This document shows positions 17,326 to 26,320 of a stretch of 64,000 bases of DNA, piece after piece. How positions within the stretch are numbered: position 1 is the first letter of the stretch; every line of letters starts with the position of its first letter. The stretch lies in NCBI GenBank assembly GCA_900762355.1, contig CAAFGE010000041.1, positions 1 through 64,000 of the forward strand. The letters are read 5' to 3'. Below the pieces are notes generated by a model. That model made no database searches, was not told where the DNA came from, and saw nothing but the letters and a program-made list of their open reading frames with translations. This DNA comes from an uncultured Collinsella sp. (GTDB lineage: Bacteria > Actinomycetota > Coriobacteriia > Coriobacteriales > Coriobacteriaceae). The position numbers and the translations under genes are program-made.

Positions 17326-18541
17326 GGGTATCGACCTCCTTCGCCGAGCCTCGGCCATCCGCGCCCGCCATAGCGTAGCTGCAAGAAGCGCCGCCCCGTT
17401 CGTCGGGTTCGACTTCGCCCGATGCACCTTCCGCCCGAAGCGCGCGGCTGAACGCCATCGCAAGCCGGGCATTCTCCTTGCGCGTGCGCACCGCGACGCG
17501 GCACCAGAAGCGGGACAGTACCGAAAACGAGTCGCACGTGCGGACCAAAACCCCCTGTTTATACAGGCGCTCGGGGATGTCTTTCGCCGGCGTGCGGACT
17601 AAAAGGAAGTTCGCATCCGACGGCACGACGGAAAGCCCGAGCGAGGAGAGCTCGTGGGAAAGCCACGCTCGCTCGCCCGCCAATACATCGCGTGTGCGCG
17701 AGACGTATTCGACGTCTTCCAGGGCGGCGATGCCCGCGGCCTCGGCGACCGAGGAGACGGGCCACGCCTGCCCCGCCCGACGAATCCCCTCGATGAGTTG
17801 GGCGTTTCCGCTGATCAGATATCCCAACCGCAACCCCGCCATTCCGTAGAGCTTGGTGAACGCGGAGAGCACGGCCACATGGCGCGAACACGCGGCGCGT
17901 GCGGCCACGCTCCTTTCGCGGGCGTCGGGCGCAAATCCGAGGAAGCACTCGTCCACGACGAGCAGCGCGCCCACCTGCTCGCAGCGGCAAGCCGCGGCAT
18001 CGATCACGCTGGGGTCGACGAGGCGCCCCGTCGGGTTGTTCGGATTGCAGAGGTACGCCACGTCTCCCGGCCCCCCAATCGCGCGGGCGAAGGAGGTGGG
18101 CACGTCGAAGTCGTCCGCTTCGGAGAGCGGGAACTCCTGCACGCATGCGCCGTAGTACGATGCCGCCTCCGCATATTCAGAAAACGTCGGCGCGCACACG
18201 ATGATGCGTTTCGGGCGCACCGCCGCGGCGAGCCGCCAGATGATGTCGGACGCGCCCGCGCCGCAGACGATAGTATCTTCGGGAATGCCCTGGGCGCGTG
18301 CTAGGGCGCGAACGAGGGCGAGGCTTTCCCTATCGGGGTAGGCGTCGATTCGAGAAAGCGCCTTGCAAGCTGCGGCGACGGCGCGCGGCGAGGGGCCTGC
18401 CGGATTCACGTTCACCGAGAAGTCAATGAGGTCGGAGGCGCCCCCTTCGCAAGCGATGCCGAGCGATTGCGTGCTACCCCCATGCGCACGGGCGCGCAGG
18501 ATTCCCCCGGCAGCCCGGAGCGCGGCGTGGTCTTCCCTCAT
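17318..18541 (-). CDS. cobD: Threonine-phosphate decarboxylase / class I aminotransferase of cobalamin synthesis
   Basis: PLP enzyme expected to make (R)-1-amino-2-propanol phosphate, the linker that CbiB attaches to cobyric acid. HisC-like features are visible: DFSVNVNPAGP, CNPNNPTGRL (about 170) and the PLP lysine in SAFTKLYGMAGLRLGYL (about 240). At 407 residues it is longer than typical (about 360), because of a Gly/Glu-rich tail of about 40 residues. Start MREDHAAL at 18541 forms an ATGA overlap with cbiB. No threonine kinase (PduX type) is in the window. Confidence 0.85.
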   Translation of the reverse strand: MREDHAALRAAGGILRARAHGGSTQSLGIACEGGASDLIDFSVNVNPAGPSPRAVAAACKALSRIDAYPDRESLALVRALARAQGIPEDTIVCGAGASDIIWRLAAAVRPKRIIVCAPTFSEYAEAASYYGACVQEFPLSEADDFDVPTSFARAIGGPGDVAYLCNPNNPTGRLVDPSVIDAAACRCEQVGALLVVDECFLGFAPDARERSVAARAACSRHVAVLSAFTKLYGMAGLRLGYLISGNAQLIEGIRRAGQAWPVSSVAEAAGIAALEDVEYVSRTRDVLAGERAWLSHELSSLGLSVVPSDANFLLVRTPAKDIPERLYKQGVLVRTCDSFSVLSRFWCRVAVRTRKENARLAMAFSRALRAEGASGEVEPDERGGASCSYAMAGADGRGSAKEVDTRG

Positions 18542-19512
18542 GCCATCGCCCCCACGGCGAGCACGACCGCCGAGCGCGCGGCACCGAAGACGACGAGCGC
18601 GCATACGGACGCGGCGAGCATGAGCCTTGTCGCCCGGGCGATGTCGCCCCACTCGATTTCGCGGGACGCGTCGCCTATCGTCGGCTTCTCAACGAGCTTG
18701 CCAAAATACACCGCGGGTCCTGCCAGACGCAGCCCGAGCGCGCCCGCGCACGCTGACTCGGTCTGCGCTGAGTTGGGGCTCGCATGGCGACGCCTGTCGC
18801 GGCGCCAGATGCGCGCCGCCCCGCGCGCATCGAGACCGACGATCGGGCACACGGCGATCATGAGCAAGGCCGATAAGCGCGAGGGAATCCAGTTCACCGC
18901 ATCATCGAGGTGCGCCGAGGCGCAGCCGAAGTCGATATAGCGCTCGTTTTTGTAGCCCACCATGCTGTCGAGCGTGTTCACCGCCTTGTACGCCATACCC
19001 AAGGGCGCACCCCCAATCATAAGGTAGAAAAGCGGCGCGATGACGCCGTCGCTCGCGTTCTCCGCCACCGTTTCCACGGCGGCGCGCGCGACGCCCTGCT
19101 CGTCGAGAACAGACGTGTCGCGTCCCACGATGAGCCCGACGGCTTCGCGAGCCGCGACAAGGCCGCCCTTCGAGAACGCGCGGGCCACGGCCAGGCTCTG
19201 GCGGCGCAGCTCGCATGCCGCGAGAATCTGATAGCTCGCCCATGCCTCGGCCACGAAGCGCAAGCCGGAGTGAACCATGCCGCAAAGATGCAGGATTCCC
19301 CAGGTCAAAAGCCCACACGCAAGCGGAAGCGCCACGGCGAGCACAAGCCCTGCGGCGCGCGTGCCCGCGGACGTTTGCGGGAATGCGCCCCGCAGGCGGC
19401 CTTCGGCCCACGTGATCGCGCGCCCCATGGCGACGACGGGATGGGGAAGCCAGCGCGGGTCGCCGAAGGCAAGGTCAGCCGCGAACCCGGCGGCGACGGC
19501 AAGAATCGTCAT
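18538..19512 (-). CDS. cbiB: Adenosylcobinamide-phosphate synthase
   Basis: Integral-membrane enzyme joining aminopropanol phosphate to adenosylcobyric acid. The hallmark DLAFGDPRWLPHPVVAMG lies at about residue 13, and ENASDGVIAPLFY and FKAVNTLDSM-like stretches follow (here YKAVNTLDSM). Several transmembrane helices are apparent. At 324 residues it is typical. The start is the ATG at 19512, overlapping the previous stop by one base (TGATG). Confidence 0.93.
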   Translation of the reverse strand: MTILAVAAGFAADLAFGDPRWLPHPVVAMGRAITWAEGRLRGAFPQTSAGTRAAGLVLAVALPLACGLLTWGILHLCGMVHSGLRFVAEAWASYQILAACELRRQSLAVARAFSKGGLVAAREAVGLIVGRDTSVLDEQGVARAAVETVAENASDGVIAPLFYLMIGGAPLGMAYKAVNTLDSMVGYKNERYIDFGCASAHLDDAVNWIPSRLSALLMIAVCPIVGLDARGAARIWRRDRRRHASPNSAQTESACAGALGLRLAGPAVYFGKLVEKPTIGDASREIEWGDIARATRLMLAASVCALVVFGAARSAVVLAVGAMA

Positions 19513-20513
19513 CACCGGGCATCGCCCCCCGAAGCGGGGTGAACGTCGCGAAGGCAGCGCCCATCCCAGGTGGCGGCCCATGCGCCGCCCGGCTCGGTAT
19601 GCACGTCGAAGTATCCCATTTTCGGGACAGCTAACTCGGAGAGCAGCGCTTTCACGGTACCCGCGTGAACAACGAAGACGACGCGCCCACTCCCCTGGGC
19701 GCGCTCCGATTCGCACGCCTCCCGAAACGCCGCGATGACGCGGCAGGTGAAATCGCTCTTGCCCTCGCCATGCGGGCAGCGCGTCTCGCACCAGGAGTCT
19801 ACCCAGGCGCGGTAGCGCGCATCCTTTTTAAGCTCGGCGGCGCTTCGCCCCTCGAAGTCGCCGAAATCCATCTCGCGCAGACCGGGGCACGCCATTAGCT
19901 CCGCGTTCGGGAAGAGGATGCGCGCCGTCTGGTCGGTGCGGGCCATGCCGCTCGTGATAACACGGAATACGTCACGATCACACGCGAGGTCGCGCAAAGC
20001 GCGCTCGCCCGCGCTCGACAGGGGCTCGTCGGTGCCCGCCCCGCTGTAGCGATGGTCTTCCGTGCCCGCCGTGGCACCATGGCGCACGAAGACGACATCC
20101 AAAGGCGCGCCCGCTCCCTGCGTACCTCGAGGCGCATCGGCAAGGTTTCCTTTGATGACCTGGGGAATCCCGCACGTCATGCGCACGACGACGTCGGCGC
20201 GCGCAGCGAGCGCGCATCCCAGGCGCCCCGCGCGCTCGCGCCATTGGGCGTCTTCCGCACGCATGGGGACGACCCCCGAGCCGACCAAGGACAGAATCAC
20301 TGCGTCGAAGCCGATCAGCCGCTCAAGCGCTCGGTCAGCATCGAGCGCGCGTACAAGTTCCTCAGCACGGTACGCGACGCGGCCGGCAAAAGCCGCGGGC
20401 ACGTCGTCCTCCGCAAGCTGTGCCGCGTCGACGAAATCGTCCGCCGCGAACCCGAGCTTTTCGCGCACGAAGGTCCTCTTCCCCGAATGCGCGCCACCTA
20501 CCACGAGTATCAT
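19512..20513 (-). CDS. Fusion: CobU-like NTPase domain plus CobC-type alpha-ribazole phosphatase
   Basis: The N-terminal half (1-165) resembles CobU (P-loop GGAHSGK; SGVVP and MTCGIPQVIKG typical of CobU), but the RHR-type segment that carries the guanylylated histidine is absent. The C-terminal half (about 168-333) is a histidine phosphatase: VFVRHGATAG, a second histidine in VFVVHAGT, and FGDFEGRS. It should dephosphorylate alpha-ribazole-phosphate or cobalamin-phosphate. A second, canonical cobU lies two genes upstream. Start MILVVGGAHSGK at 20513 overlaps cobS by ATGA. Confidence 0.85.
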   Translation of the reverse strand: MILVVGGAHSGKRTFVREKLGFAADDFVDAAQLAEDDVPAAFAGRVAYRAEELVRALDADRALERLIGFDAVILSLVGSGVVPMRAEDAQWRERAGRLGCALAARADVVVRMTCGIPQVIKGNLADAPRGTQGAGAPLDVVFVRHGATAGTEDHRYSGAGTDEPLSSAGERALRDLACDRDVFRVITSGMARTDQTARILFPNAELMACPGLREMDFGDFEGRSAAELKKDARYRAWVDSWCETRCPHGEGKSDFTCRVIAAFREACESERAQGSGRVVFVVHAGTVKALLSELAVPKMGYFDVHTEPGGAWAATWDGRCLRDVHPASGGDAR

Positions 20514-21277
20514 AGGAGCATTCCCCCCGCCACCAGCATGGCAAGCATCGCGAGCTCGGCCCATTGCAGAAACCATCCGGCCAAATCCCCCGTCACCCCG
20601 CCGAAGCGGGACAGGGCAACATGGCGGTACCACACGAGCGCCAAAAGCCCCGCCACCGCCATAAGGGCGCCGACGGCCTGAGCGCACGCGACCATCCCTG
20701 CAGCCGAAGCCGCAGCGAAAGCGCAAAGCGGTATGACGATCGCCGCGCGCTTCTTCGCAGGCGAGAGCCCCACGGCCATGCCGTCCGCCCGCGCGGCAGG
20801 CCAGCATTCAACGGCGAGCCCCGAAAGCGCGCGGGAGAACACGAGCGAGCACAGAAGCGCGAGGAACGCCCCCGCCGTAAGCGGCAGCGCGGTGAACAGG
20901 GAAAACTGCAGAATAAGGTACACAACAACACCGATGACCCCGAAGGCGCCCGCCCGCGGGTCGTGCATGATCTCGAGTTTTCGCTCGCGCGGGGCCCAAC
21001 TTGCAAGCGCATCGGAGGTGTCGCAGAGCCCGTCTAGGTGGATGCCCCCCGTCACCGCCACAGGCAGCGCCACGAGCACGGCCGCGACGATGGTCGCGGG
21101 CACGCCGAGCAGGTTCGCAACGTGTCCCCACGCCGTCATGAGGAAGCCTTCCGCAAGGCCCACCAGGGGAAACGCGGCAAGCGCATGGGTTGACCCGAAA
21201 TCGGTCCAGGCCGATTTCGGGACGGGGATGCGCGAGAACGTTCCGAACGCCGCGCCGATTGCCTCTACTATCTTCAC
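20510..21277 (-). CDS. cobS: Adenosylcobinamide-GDP ribazoletransferase (cobalamin synthase)
   Basis: Membrane enzyme that joins the lower-ligand nucleotide to adenosylcobinamide-GDP. LDGLCDTSDALAS (conserved aspartates, about residue 68) and GVTGDLAGW near the C-terminus are family marks, with multiple hydrophobic helices. The start is the GTG at 21277, giving VKIVEAIGAAFGTFSRIPVP and a GTGA overlap with cobU. 255 residues. Confidence 0.92.
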   Translation of the reverse strand: MKIVEAIGAAFGTFSRIPVPKSAWTDFGSTHALAAFPLVGLAEGFLMTAWGHVANLLGVPATIVAAVLVALPVAVTGGIHLDGLCDTSDALASWAPRERKLEIMHDPRAGAFGVIGVVVYLILQFSLFTALPLTAGAFLALLCSLVFSRALSGLAVECWPAARADGMAVGLSPAKKRAAIVIPLCAFAAASAAGMVACAQAVGALMAVAGLLALVWYRHVALSRFGGVTGDLAGWFLQWAELAMLAMLVAGGMLL

Positions 21278-21822
21278 CTTGTAGGTCCTTCGCCTTTCAT
21301 CCACACGGGAATCCCGCATACCACTTCGACTGCGCGGTCGGCCAACGCCGCCACGCCCGCGTTCACGCGCGCGAGCGCGCGCCTCCATGCCTCGGTCCCC
21401 TCATCGTAGCGTATCCCATCGGCGAACACGTCGACGGTGACCACCACCGTATACGCAGCGGCCTGAGCGAGACGTTCGATGCCTCCGAGCACCTCGCGCG
21501 CCACAGCGTCGGGATCACGTGGAGACAAGCCGCCCTCCCCGAAGAGCTCGTTCGCAACCAGGTTGCCCACGTCCTCCAAAAGAAGCGTGCAGCCGCGCGG
21601 AAGCCCGGGCACTGCTGCGCCCACGTCACGCGTGAGCTCGAGGGTGGAAAACCCCTTGCCCTCGCGCATCGCCCGATGGCGCGCGATGCGGCGGGTGCCC
21701 TCTTCCCCGAAGGGCTCCATCGTTGCCAGGTACACGCGGGGGCCGTCGTGCCCGAGGCACAGGGACTCGGCATAGGCGCTCTTGCCGCTCGCGGCGGCGC
21801 CGATAACGAACGTCACCGTCAT
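21274..21822 (-). CDS. cobU: Adenosylcobinamide kinase / guanylyltransferase
   Basis: Phosphorylates adenosylcobinamide and forms the GDP derivative. It has P-loop GAAASGKSAYAE at residue 8, then YLATMEPFGEEG and RHRAMREGKGF, which includes the histidine that is guanylylated. LLLEDVGNLVANELF follows. At 182 residues it is full length. It overlaps cobT and cobS by 4 nt each. The degenerate CobU-like domain two genes downstream is its likely paralogue. Confidence 0.92.
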   Translation of the reverse strand: MTVTFVIGAAASGKSAYAESLCLGHDGPRVYLATMEPFGEEGTRRIARHRAMREGKGFSTLELTRDVGAAVPGLPRGCTLLLEDVGNLVANELFGEGGLSPRDPDAVAREVLGGIERLAQAAAYTVVVTVDVFADGIRYDEGTEAWRRALARVNAGVAALADRAVEVVCGIPVWMKGEGPTR

Positions 21823-22961
21823 TTCCCGACCTCGAAATGCTCGTAAGCAGCCATGCCAGTCGCCGTGAACGTCTTCCCATCCCGGTACACGCGCAGCGCC
21901 GAATCCAGAAGGGGCAGATACGCCATGGCGCCCGCGCCCTCACCCAAGTGCATACCTGCGTCGAGGGGTGCCTTTATGCCGAGCTCGCGAAGGAGCTCCT
22001 GGCTTGCGGGTTCGCTTGATGCGTGGGTACCCACGAGGTAGCCCAAGGCGTTGGGGCACAGGCGCGCCGCGCACAGGGCCGCCGTGCAGGATATGACCCC
22101 GTCGAGGAGCGCCGGCGCCTTCGAGGCCGCGGCCCCCAGGTAGAAGCCGCACATCGCCGCGATGTCGAAGCCGCCCACCTTCGAGAGCACGTCGATCGGG
22201 TCGGCGGGATCGGGCGAGTTCGCGTCGATAGCGCGCTCGACCACGTCGCGCTTACGCGCGAGCGAGGCGTCCGAGAGCCCCGCGCCGCGCCCGACGAGGC
22301 TCCGCGCGTCCGCCCGGATGAGCACTGCGGCCACCGCCGCCGAGGTGGTCGTGTTGCCGATGCCCATCTCGCCCGCGGCGAGAAGGCGCACGCCGGCGCG
22401 GGCAAGCCCGCACGCGACGGCGATTCCGACCTCGATCGCGCGCACGGCCCCATCGCGAGACATAGCGGGGCCGTGCGCGATGTTGCCGCTCCCCCGCCGC
22501 ACGTTCGCGCGCACCATGTGCGCGTCTTCTATGCCCCGGGCCATACCCACGTCGACGGGCACGACCTCGGCACCCGCGAACGCCGCCATGCGGCAGGCGC
22601 TCGCGGCCCCCTCGCACATGTTGCGCGCGACGGCTCGCGTCACGTCTTGCCCGCTTTGCGACACGCCTTCGGCAACGACCCCGTTGTCGGAGAAGAATAC
22701 CGCGAGCGCACGGGGAAACTCGACCACCTCGGCGCTCCCCTGAGCTGCGGCAATACGCGCGACGGCGTCTTCAAAGTCGCCCAATCCCCCCAAGGGGTGC
22801 GCGATGGAGTCCCACGCGGCGTACGCGGCGGCGCGGGCGCACTCGTCTGCGGGCGCGATCCGGGAGAGCGCGGCTTCGAGCACGGCACCCGGCGCCGACA
22901 AGAACGCGCGCTCGACTTCCTCGCGGATACAGGCAAGCGCGGTTTCGGTTGCTTCAACCAT
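21819..22961 (-). CDS. cobT: Nicotinate-nucleotide-dimethylbenzimidazole phosphoribosyltransferase
   Basis: Activates the lower-ligand base to its alpha-ribotide. Conserved segments are FFSDNGVVAEGVS, AAGEMGIGNTTTS and GMHLGEGAGA, the last with the catalytic glutamate. At 380 residues it is slightly longer than the Salmonella enzyme (about 356). Start ATG 22961 follows AGAGGAG. It overlaps cbiA by 8 nt. No benzimidazole-forming genes (bza or bluB) are seen, so the natural base cannot be told. Confidence 0.93.
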   Translation of the reverse strand: MVEATETALACIREEVERAFLSAPGAVLEAALSRIAPADECARAAAYAAWDSIAHPLGGLGDFEDAVARIAAAQGSAEVVEFPRALAVFFSDNGVVAEGVSQSGQDVTRAVARNMCEGAASACRMAAFAGAEVVPVDVGMARGIEDAHMVRANVRRGSGNIAHGPAMSRDGAVRAIEVGIAVACGLARAGVRLLAAGEMGIGNTTTSAAVAAVLIRADARSLVGRGAGLSDASLARKRDVVERAIDANSPDPADPIDVLSKVGGFDIAAMCGFYLGAAASKAPALLDGVISCTAALCAARLCPNALGYLVGTHASSEPASQELLRELGIKAPLDAGMHLGEGAGAMAYLPLLDSALRVYRDGKTFTATGMAAYEHFEVGK

Positions 22962-24336
22962 GCCGTCTCCTCTCTGCGAATGACGCTGCGGCAGACGCGA
23001 ACGCGCGCGCAACGTCGGGGTTCGCGGGATAGTACACATGCGGGAAGCCCGCCACCAGGGACGGGGTGGTCGTCATGCACGGCCAGCCCTTGTCGCGCCG
23101 GGGCTTCTGCGCCCAGAAGTCGCCGCCCGGGCAGGTGGACTGCCAGTAGTGGAACTCGTGCGCGCGGATGCGTGTGCCACGCGGCCCGTAGAGCCCGTCG
23201 CGTTGGGAAGTAAGCTCCACGTATCCGAAATGGGACAGCCTTCCCCCGTTCTCGCTTGCGCCCTCAAGGGCGCCCGCAACAGGCCAGCGCCGCCCCTCGC
23301 TATCGGCGATTTCGCGCTGCAGGTACAGAAACCCACCGCATTCGGCGACCGTCGGCATGCCGGATTCCACCGCGCGCCGCACCGCCTCGCGCATCGGCGC
23401 GTCCTCGGAGAGCCGCCGCGCATGGAGCTCCGGGTAGCCGCCCCCCAAATAGAGGGCGCTTGTCCCCCGGGGCAACTCGCTATCACACAGGGGGCTGAAA
23501 AAGGCCAGCTCGCAACCCAGGTCCTCGAGCGCGCGCAGGTTCTCCTCGTAGTAGAACGAGAACGCCTCGTCACGCGCGACGGCGACGATGGGCCGCGCTC
23601 CCGCAATCGGCTCCAACCGGTAAGGTTCCTCGCGGATATCGGGTGCCGTCGCCGCTATTTCGAGCAAGCGGTCGACGTCGACGCTCTTCTCCACCAGCTC
23701 GGCCATCTTGTCGATGCGCGCGGAGAGCTGCTCGACCTCGTCGGCGGTCACAAGCCCCAGATGCCGGCTTTCGAGCGAGAACGCCTCGTCGGCGGGGATA
23801 TTACCCAAAACCGCGACGCCCGTGTGCTTCTCGATCGCAGGCGCCGCGTAGGCGCAGGCAGCGGCGCTCGTCTTGTTCAGCACGACGCCGCGCACGTTCG
23901 CACAAGGCAGGAACTCGGCGATGCCGCGGATTACGGCGGCGAGCGATAAAGACGCCCCGCGCCCGTTCACCACTAAAACGACCGGCGTTTCCGTGTCGCG
24001 CGCAACCTGGTAGCTGCTCGCTTCGGCCACGCCGGGCGCCATGCCGTCGTAGAAGCCCATGACCCCCTCGAGCACCGCGACATCCGCGCCCGCGGCGCCG
24101 CGCGCGAGCAGGGCGCGCAGCGCCGGGGCGTCAGTGAAGAAGCCGTCTAAGTTGCCCGAGCGAGCACCCACGACGCGGCGATGGAAGAGCGGGTCAATGT
24201 AGTCGGGGCCGCATTTGAAGGCCGCGCATGCAAGGCCGCGGCGCGCGAGCGCGCGCAGGAGCGCACACGTTACGACCGTCTTGCCGCTCCCGCTCGAGGG
24301 CGCAGCGACCATGAAGCGCGGGATGGACGTGCTCAC
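22954..24336 (-). CDS. cbiA: Cobyrinate a,c-diamide synthase
   Basis: ATP- and glutamine-dependent amidation of the a and c side chains. The N-terminal domain has APSSGSGKTVVTCALLRAL and FKCGPDYIDPLFH (about 12-55); the C-terminal glutaminase domain has VAECGGFLYLQ with the nucleophile cysteine and ALYLGGGYPELHA. 460 residues. GTG start at 24336 makes a GTGA overlap with the upstream methyltransferase. Confidence 0.93.
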   Translation of the reverse strand: MSTSIPRFMVAAPSSGSGKTVVTCALLRALARRGLACAAFKCGPDYIDPLFHRRVVGARSGNLDGFFTDAPALRALLARGAAGADVAVLEGVMGFYDGMAPGVAEASSYQVARDTETPVVLVVNGRGASLSLAAVIRGIAEFLPCANVRGVVLNKTSAAACAYAAPAIEKHTGVAVLGNIPADEAFSLESRHLGLVTADEVEQLSARIDKMAELVEKSVDVDRLLEIAATAPDIREEPYRLEPIAGARPIVAVARDEAFSFYYEENLRALEDLGCELAFFSPLCDSELPRGTSALYLGGGYPELHARRLSEDAPMREAVRRAVESGMPTVAECGGFLYLQREIADSEGRRWPVAGALEGASENGGRLSHFGYVELTSQRDGLYGPRGTRIRAHEFHYWQSTCPGGDFWAQKPRRDKGWPCMTTTPSLVAGFPHVYYPANPDVARAFASAAASFAERRRHG

Positions 24337-25589
24337 CGGGCGCCGCCTTCCCCACCTGCACCACGCGCGCTGACGAGGAACACGGGGTTTTGCGCCTTCA
24401 TAAGATGGTGCGAGCCTACAGCCTCGGCGCGGGCGGCCGACACCTGGCACGCCTCGAACCCCTTAAAGCGCGAACCCGAGAGGAGCGCGCACGCCTCGGT
24501 GAGCGTCTCAACGGTGACGCATGGCACGCACAGGCGAACCTGCGAGTTCTTCTCGAGCGCCGCCTCCACGATGGAGGGAAGCTCGCCCGCGCTCCCGCCG
24601 ACGAACACGGCGTCGGGGACGGGCAATTTCGCGAGCGCTTCGGGGGCGACGCCGGGGACCGCATGCACGTTGCCGCACCCGAATGCATCCGCGTTCTCTC
24701 GGATGAGCCGCACGCCAGTCGCGTTGCGCTCGACCGCCCATACCGACCCCGCTCGCGCGACGAGCGCCGCCTCGATCGACACGCTCCCCGTGCCGGCGCC
24801 GACGTCCCACACGGTGTCGGTCGCAGTAAGGCGCAGCTTCGCGAGCGCGACGGCGCGCACCTCCTGCTTGGTCATGGGAACGTCGCCGCGGATGAAGAGC
24901 TCGTCGGGAATGCCCGAGGAAGCGTACGGCCAGCGGGAGTTCGCAGGCGAGCCGGAGCCGCCTGCGAACTCGATAAGCATCACGTTCAAGTCGTCGAACG
25001 TCTGACCTGCGATTTCACTTGCGGTCGCACAGGTGATGCGCTCGTCGGGGTACGACAGGCGCTCGGCCACCGTCACGCGCGCGTCCCCGAAGCCCGCCTG
25101 CACAAGCTCGCCCGAAAGCCGCGAGGGGTCTTCCCCGTCCGACGTGACGAGAAAGAGCTCACCTGCGCGCTCGGCCTCGATCACGATGTCGCACGCCACG
25201 CCGTGAGCGCTCGCGAAGCGCCAATCCTGCCATGGACGCGCGAGGCGCGCGGCGAGATACGACGCTGAGCTTATGCCGGGAATGACGCGCACGTCCACCT
25301 GCGCGTCGCCGGAGAGCGCCTCTACCAGGCGGCGCGCGCCGCTGAACAGCCCCACATCGCCCGTCATCACGACCACGGCGCGCTGCCACGACGCCACATC
25401 GGTGAGCGCGGCGAAGATGTCCGCCGTCTTCACGAGCTCGCATCTCACCACGTCGGGCGGCACGTCGATGCCGGCAAGCGCGCGATGAGCGCCGATGACC
25501 ACGTCGGCGATGTCGATCGCGTCGAGCGCGGCGCGCGAGAGCAAGTCGGGGTTTCCGGGCCCCACCCCGATGATCGTTACCTTTCGCAT
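24333..25589 (-). CDS. cbiET: Fused CbiE-CbiT: cobalt-precorrin C5/C15 methyltransferase and decarboxylase
   Basis: Bifunctional enzyme. The N-terminal tetrapyrrole methylase half (IIGVGPGNPDLLS; VVMTGDVGLFSG) methylates C5. The C-terminal half (about 225-418; DVGAGTGSVSIEAAL, SAM site) methylates C15 and removes the acetate decarboxylatively. Equivalent to CobL of the aerobic route. 418 residues. Start ATG 25589 with GGGAGA upstream; it overlaps cbiH by 13 nt. Confidence 0.92.
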   Translation of the reverse strand: MRKVTIIGVGPGNPDLLSRAALDAIDIADVVIGAHRALAGIDVPPDVVRCELVKTADIFAALTDVASWQRAVVVMTGDVGLFSGARRLVEALSGDAQVDVRVIPGISSASYLAARLARPWQDWRFASAHGVACDIVIEAERAGELFLVTSDGEDPSRLSGELVQAGFGDARVTVAERLSYPDERITCATASEIAGQTFDDLNVMLIEFAGGSGSPANSRWPYASSGIPDELFIRGDVPMTKQEVRAVALAKLRLTATDTVWDVGAGTGSVSIEAALVARAGSVWAVERNATGVRLIRENADAFGCGNVHAVPGVAPEALAKLPVPDAVFVGGSAGELPSIVEAALEKNSQVRLCVPCVTVETLTEACALLSGSRFKGFEACQVSAARAEAVGSHHLMKAQNPVFLVSARGAGGEGGAR

Positions 25590-26320
25590 GGAATCTCCCG
25601 ATACCCGCGCGGCGTGACCATACGGCCGCCTACGCGCTTCGTGTCCGCGTTGCCGACGAACACGGTGGTGAACATGTCGGCATCGAGCTCCCCCAGCTCG
25701 GAGAGCCTGCACATGCCCGACTGCTGCCCCTCGCGCCCGATGTTGCGTACCCAGCCACAGAGCGTATCGGGGGCCTTCCATTCGAGCATAATCTTCGCCG
25801 CGCGCGAGAGCCTGTCGGCGCGCTTTCTACTGCGCGGGTTGTACAAACAGATGCAGAAGTCGGCGCTCGCCACGGCGGCGAGCCTGCGCTCGATGACCTC
25901 CCATGGCGTGAGCAGGTCGGAGAGCGACACGACCGCGAAGTCGTGGGCAAGCGGGGCGCCGAGCACCGCCGACCCGCTCTGAGCCGCGGTGGCCCCGGCG
26001 ATAACTTCCACGTCTACATCGGGGTAATCCTCCGCAAGCTCCAGCACGGGGCTCGCCATACCGTACACGCCCGCGTCACCGCTGCACACGAGCGCCACGG
26101 ATTCTCCGCTCTGCGCGCGCGAAAACGCCAGGCGGCACCGTTCGACCTCGTGCATCATCGGCGTCGCGAGATGCGCCGCGTCGGGCACGGCGGCGAGCGC
26201 GAGCTCCACGTATTTCGTGTACCCCACAACGATGTCGGCCGCCTCGAGCGCGCGCCGAGCCGCAATCGTCATACCGTCGGGGCCGCCCGGGCCGATCCCC
26301 ACCACGAAGAGCTTTCCCAT
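25577..26320 (-). CDS. cbiH: Cobalt-precorrin-3 C17-methyltransferase
   Basis: Performs ring contraction and C17 methylation. VVGIGPGGPDGMT at the N-terminus and SGDAGVYGMASPVLE (about 82) are typical, as is FCICLYNPRSRKR. 247 residues. I prefer the ATG at 26320 (TGATG junction, AAGGAG 5 nt ahead) over the GTG at 26323. Confidence 0.93.
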   Translation of the reverse strand: MGKLFVVGIGPGGPDGMTIAARRALEAADIVVGYTKYVELALAAVPDAAHLATPMMHEVERCRLAFSRAQSGESVALVCSGDAGVYGMASPVLELAEDYPDVDVEVIAGATAAQSGSAVLGAPLAHDFAVVSLSDLLTPWEVIERRLAAVASADFCICLYNPRSRKRADRLSRAAKIMLEWKAPDTLCGWVRNIGREGQQSGMCRLSELGELDADMFTTVFVGNADTKRVGGRMVTPRGYREIPCER

